Program-made: the position numbers and the translations under genes | Notes under the pieces: generated by a model | What the model saw: the letters and a program-made list of their open reading frames with translations, nothing else | What the model was told of the DNA's origin: nothing | The model's database searches: none | Source: Chloroflexota bacterium | GTDB taxonomy: Bacteria; Chloroflexota; Anaerolineae; Anaerolineales; VGOW01 | NCBI GenBank assembly: GCA_016197225.1 | Contig: JACPWC010000013.1 | Span: 1-64,000 of the forward strand | Direction of reading: 5' to 3' | DNA length: 64,000 bases | Shown: positions 60,825-64,000 of the stretch, piece after piece | Position numbering within the stretch: position 1 is the stretch's first letter | How the letters are laid out: each line of letters begins with the position of its first letter

Positions 60825-62372
60825 ATGACTCTCGATTCTCAACGCTCCGAACGCCGCGCCGCCCGCCGCCAGCAACGCTCGGCCCTGCCCCTGCTCAAAC
60901 TCCCTTTTCGCCAACTGCGCAACCCTCTGCCGCCGCTGGAGATCATTTCGCCTGAACAAATCGAAAAACTGCATCAAGCCTCGATGCACATTCTCGAAAA
61001 CGTCGGCCTGGACTTTTTGGACAAAGAGACGCTGGACGTTTGGGAGAAGGCCGGGGCAAAGGTGGATGCTTCTGCACGTCACGTTTGGCTGGATCGCGGG
61101 CTGGTGATGGAGGCCGTCGGCAAAGCGCCCGCGTCGTTCACCTGGCGCTCGCGCAACCCGGAAAAGAACGTCTTTGTCGGCGAGAACGCGATCACCTTTG
61201 CGCCTAACGGCGGCGTGGCCTACTCATCCAACTTCGAGACGGGACGGCGGCGCGGCACAATGGCTGATTACGAAAACTTCCTCAAGCTGGGGCAGATGTG
61301 CAACATTTTGCACTACGCTGGCGAGCAACTGGTCGCGCCGCAGGAGGTGCCGTCATCCATTCGCCACCTCAGACGGCTGTTCGGCGCGCTGACCCTCACC
61401 GACAAGGCCGTGATGGAAGCGGCGCACGGGCGCGAGATCACGGCTGACGCATTAAAAATGGTGAGGCTGGTATTCGGTGATTTAATCAGTGACGGCGGCC
61501 CCGTTATCGGCGGCATCATCAACGTCAACAGCCCGCTTCGTTACGATGATCGCATGTTAGGCGGCCTCATCACTTACGCCCGCACCGGGCAAGTCACCAT
61601 CATCACCCCCTTCATCCTGGCCGGGGCGATGAGTCCGATCAGCATGGCCTCAGCGCTGGCCCAACAAAACGCGGAAGCCCTGGCGGGCGTCGCCTTGACG
61701 CAGTTGATCAGGCCGGGCGCGCCCGTCATCTATGGCGGCTTCACCACGAATGTGGACATGAAGAGCGGAAGCCCGGCCTTTGGCACGCCGGAGGGCGCGT
61801 GGGCGATGTCGGTCGGGGCGCAGTTGGCGCGGCGCTACAAGTTGCCGTATCGCGGCAGTGGCAGTCTCAACAATTCCAAAACGCCGGACGCACAGGCGGC
61901 TTATGAGACAATGTGGACGATCTGGCCGGCGATTCTGTCGCACACCAACTTCGTCATGCACTCGGTCGGCTGGCTGGAGGGCGGACTGACCGCCTCTTAC
62001 GAGAAGTTCATTATAGACGCCGAAAACCTGGCGATGTTCTATCACTTCCTCAACGGCTTTGAGATCAGCGACGAGACGCTGGCCCTGGACATGATCGCCG
62101 AAGTGGAGCCGGGCGGCCACCACTTCGGGACTCCACACACCCAGGCCCGCTTCGCCACCGAGTTCTATCAGTCCACCCTCGCCGACCGGCTGGGCTACGA
62201 AACGTGGCATGCGGCGGGCGCATGGGACACGGCCAAGCGAGCACACGCCGTTTGGAAAGAGATGCTGGCGCAGTACGAGCCACCGTCAATGGATGCCGGC
62301 GTGAAAGAAGCGTTGAGTGAGTATGTAGCGAAAAGGGAGAAGGAGTTGGAGGGGAGGAGTCTTTATGATTGA
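60825..62372 (+). CDS. MttB family methyltransferase, paralogue 3, without pyrrolysine
   Basis: The product has 515 residues without an amber codon and begins one base after the preceding stop. It shares long identical stretches with paralogue 2: GSGSLNNSK, HTNFVMHSVGWLEGGLTASYEK, GFEISDETLALDMIAEV and FGTPHTQARFATEFYQSTL. Paralogue 3 has EVEPGGHHFG where the other two have GPGGHH. Its stop overlaps the start of the core-MetE gene by eight bases, which links methyl removal from the substrate to a zinc methyltransferase. Confidence 0.9.
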   Translation: MTLDSQRSERRAARRQQRSALPLLKLPFRQLRNPLPPLEIISPEQIEKLHQASMHILENVGLDFLDKETLDVWEKAGAKVDASARHVWLDRGLVMEAVGKAPASFTWRSRNPEKNVFVGENAITFAPNGGVAYSSNFETGRRRGTMADYENFLKLGQMCNILHYAGEQLVAPQEVPSSIRHLRRLFGALTLTDKAVMEAAHGREITADALKMVRLVFGDLISDGGPVIGGIINVNSPLRYDDRMLGGLITYARTGQVTIITPFILAGAMSPISMASALAQQNAEALAGVALTQLIRPGAPVIYGGFTTNVDMKSGSPAFGTPEGAWAMSVGAQLARRYKLPYRGSGSLNNSKTPDAQAAYETMWTIWPAILSHTNFVMHSVGWLEGGLTASYEKFIIDAENLAMFYHFLNGFEISDETLALDMIAEVEPGGHHFGTPHTQARFATEFYQSTLADRLGYETWHAAGAWDTAKRAHAVWKEMLAQYEPPSMDAGVKEALSEYVAKREKELEGRSLYD

Positions 62373-63477
62373 AGCCCACACCGATGTCGTCGGCAGTTTG
62401 CTTCGCCCGCCGGAATTGTTGCAGGCGCGAGAGGATGTGGCGGCGGGCCGAATTTCGCAAGCCGAGTTCAAGCGCGTCGAAGATTGGGCGGTTGACGAAG
62501 CTATCGCGCTTCAAGAAGAGGCGGGGCTGGAGGTGATCACGGACGGCGAACAGAGGCGGCTGTCCTTTCAGAGCCAACTCCTGGAGTCGGTGGAGGGCGT
62601 TGGCGAGTGGGACATTGACGCTTTCTTGTGGGGCGACTGGAAGGGCATTGAGGGCGTGGTCGAAGACAAGAACACGCAACGCCCCAAAGAGCTGGGTGTG
62701 GTGAGCAAACTACGCCGCAAGCGCCACTTGTCTTCTGAAGAGTTTGTGTACCTGCGACGGCGCACGACGCGCATTCCCAAAATTACGCTTACCAGCCCCA
62801 GCCTGTACGCCAATTTGTGGTCGCCAGAAAAGTCGAAAGCCGCCTACCCGACCCTCGACAGCTTCCTGGCTGACGTGGTGGATATTATGCGCGACGAAGT
62901 CGCCGAGTTGGTCCGGCTCGGCGCGACCTACATTCAGATTGACGCGCCGCACTACCCGCTGTTGATTGACCCGAAGACTCGCGCCTTCTACGAAAGCCAG
63001 GGCTGGACATTGGAGCGATGGCTGGCGCGCGGCATTGAGATGGACAACGCCCTCATCGGCGATTTCCGCGAAGTGACGTTCGCCTTTCACCTGTGCCGGG
63101 GCAATCAGCACAGCCGCTGGCTGGTCGAGGGCGGCTACGATCTGATCGCCAAGCCGATCTTTCAAAACATTCGCGCCCAACGGTTGATGCTTGAGTACGA
63201 CGACGCGCGCTCCGGCACATTCGACCCGCTCCAAGAAGTGCCCGACGACAAGACGGTAGTGCTGGGGCTGGTGACAACCAAAAGCCCGCGCCAGGAAACG
63301 GTTGAAGAGTTGGCGGCGCGCATCAAAGACGCGGCGCGCTTCGTGCCGCTGGAACGGCTCGGCCTCAGCCCGCAGTGCGGCTTCGCCACCTCCATCGGCG
63401 GCAACGCCCTCACCCTTGAAGATGAGAAGCGCAAGCTGAAGACAATTTGCGAGACGGCGAAAGTAGTATGGGGATAG
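62365..63477 (+). CDS. Core-MetE type (cobalamin-independent methionine synthase C-terminal) zinc methyltransferase
   Basis: The 370-residue product equals only the catalytic C-terminal barrel of MetE and lacks the N-terminal folate-binding half. Zinc ligands are visible: His242 and Cys244 in FHLCRGNQHS, Glu277 in LMLEYDDARSG and Cys338 in SPQCGFATSIGGN. RSLLRPPELL-like HTDVVGSLLRPPELLQA starts the chain. Short core-MetE proteins can use methyl-corrinoid donors instead of methyl-THF. Coupled to an MttB gene, this enzyme may pass the methyl group from a corrinoid protein to homocysteine or another thiol. Confidence 0.87.
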   Translation: MIEAHTDVVGSLLRPPELLQAREDVAAGRISQAEFKRVEDWAVDEAIALQEEAGLEVITDGEQRRLSFQSQLLESVEGVGEWDIDAFLWGDWKGIEGVVEDKNTQRPKELGVVSKLRRKRHLSSEEFVYLRRRTTRIPKITLTSPSLYANLWSPEKSKAAYPTLDSFLADVVDIMRDEVAELVRLGATYIQIDAPHYPLLIDPKTRAFYESQGWTLERWLARGIEMDNALIGDFREVTFAFHLCRGNQHSRWLVEGGYDLIAKPIFQNIRAQRLMLEYDDARSGTFDPLQEVPDDKTVVLGLVTTKSPRQETVEELAARIKDAARFVPLERLGLSPQCGFATSIGGNALTLEDEKRKLKTICETAKVVWG

Positions 63478-63481
63478 AGAA

Positions 63482-63541
63482 AACCGCAAAGACGCAAAGG
63501 GCGCAAAGATTTTTCTTCGCGTTCTTCGTGCCTTTGCGGTT
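63482..63541 (+). repeat. Word-repeat hairpin (AACCGCAAAG / CTTTGCGGTT)
   Basis: Perfect ten-base ends (63482-63491, 63532-63541) enclose the direct words ACGCAAAGG, GCGCAAAG and the inverse TTCGCGTTCTTCGTGC. Same family as 22222 and 32015. Confidence 0.85.
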
Positions 63542-63557
63542 CAATTGGGAGGCTACT

Positions 63558-64000
63558 ATGGTTCTCTGGCTGACCGAAAAAGATGTTCGTTCATTGCTCA
63601 CGATGGAAATGGCGCTGGAAGCGGTCGAAGAATCGTTTCACGGGCTGGCCGAGGGCACGGCGACCAACATGCCGCGCCGCCGGATCAGTCACGAGCGCAA
63701 CACCTTCCACCTCATGTTCAGCGCCGTCGGCTCGCGCAATGTCATCGGCGTCAAGGCCTACAACACCTACGGCGGGCCGGTGGATTTTTTGATCCCGCTT
63801 TACAGCACTGAGACCGGGCGGCTGATTGCCTTGATTGAGGGCGACTGGCTGGGGCGAGTCCGAACCGGGGCCGCCTCCGGGGTGGCAAGCAAATACCTGG
63901 CCCGGCCCGGCTCGAAGACGCTGAGTCTCTTTGGCACTGGCAGTCAGGCCCAAACGCAAATGCTGGCTGTGTGCGCCGCGCTGGGCACGATCGAGCGCGT
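63558..64000 (+). CDS. Ornithine cyclodeaminase / mu-crystallin family protein, 3' end outside the window
   Basis: GGAGG precedes the ATG at 63558; 147 residues are visible before the edge. LTEKDVRSLLTMEMALEAVEESF is the family N-terminus, GVKAYNTYGGP the substrate-binding Lys region, and LIEGDWLGRVRTGAASGVASKYLARPGSKTLSLFGTGSQA runs into the NAD-binding Rossmann loop. Members include ornithine cyclodeaminase, alanine dehydrogenase and ketimine reductases; the specificity cannot be told from this part. It follows the core-MetE gene after a repeat hairpin. Confidence 0.9.
   Translation, partial: MVLWLTEKDVRSLLTMEMALEAVEESFHGLAEGTATNMPRRRISHERNTFHLMFSAVGSRNVIGVKAYNTYGGPVDFLIPLYSTETGRLIALIEGDWLGRVRTGAASGVASKYLARPGSKTLSLFGTGSQAQTQMLAVCAALGTIER

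Noticed and set aside
52676-62372. Pyrrolysine-containing trimethylamine methyltransferases.
   Set aside because: All three frames are open over the full family length without an in-frame amber codon, and no pyrrolysine genes are present.
2269-63541. CRISPR arrays suggested by many short repeats.
   Set aside because: Repeat units are 7-14 bases, adjacent without unique spacers, and there are no cas genes.

Overview
The window is about 60 % GC and gene-dense. It most resembles a free-living Chloroflexota (Anaerolineae-like) bacterium. This is inferred from lipoproteins with lipoboxes, a tryptophan T-box, DUF2207/SPFH/zinc-ribbon gene sets, non-pyrrolysine MttB homologues, a core-MetE protein and spacers full of word-repeat hairpins. 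I saw no transposase, integrase, phage or CRISPR locus. One tRNA gene, tRNA-Leu(GAG), is present.

Layout. 1-5100: a phosphodiesterase-like lipoprotein (cut by the window edge), a YitT membrane protein, a creatininase-family hydrolase and a complete polar amino-acid ABC transporter. 5157-8801: tRNA-Leu, a LON-substrate-binding-domain protein, plsX, a truncated fabF and a NERD-like membrane protein. 8865-12706: a family 2 glycosyltransferase, a DegT-type aminotransferase and a KimA-like APC permease. 12797-17699 (minus strand): a five-gene operon of zinc-ribbon, SPFH and DUF2207 proteins that looks like a membrane-stress module. It diverges from a NUDIX gene across a shared palindromic promoter region. 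18452-22151: a DUF2330 protein and a K+-independent-type proton-pumping pyrophosphatase with its own promoter and terminator. 22152-27034: a large repeat-rich secreted protein and a SnoaL-like protein, each behind a related structured leader. 27222-35535: a tryptophan operon in the order trpE-trpS-trpG-trpD-trpC-trpF-trpB-trpA, controlled by a Trp T-box. 35686-39481: secreted or surface proteins. 39643-43880: a split AAA+ ATPase gene and a type IIG-like restriction-modification gene. 44024-48809: small membrane proteins, a retropepsin relic, a double-ATPase peptide transporter subunit and a CBS-ACT protein.

48832-64000 is the most interesting part. Nearly all genes lie on the plus strand and suggest catabolism of methylated amines or onium compounds. 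They are a monomeric sarcosine/N-methyl-amino-acid oxidase, a dimethylglycine-dehydrogenase-like protein with a GcvT half, three MttB-family methyltransferases without an amber codon, a GHMP protein resembling beta-RFAP synthase, an EamA exporter, a MalY/PatB C-S lyase, an M24 protein with the metal-ligand pattern of the DMSP lyase DddP, a core-MetE zinc methyltransferase and the start of an ornithine-cyclodeaminase-family gene. No corrinoid protein or corrinoid activase is visible here.

Two genome-scale oddities stand out. At least twenty intergenic spacers hold hairpins built from short direct-repeat words followed by the same words inverted, with a different word in most spacers. Three genes (fabF, the AAA+ ATPase and the retropepsin) also look as if a segment was deleted from them.
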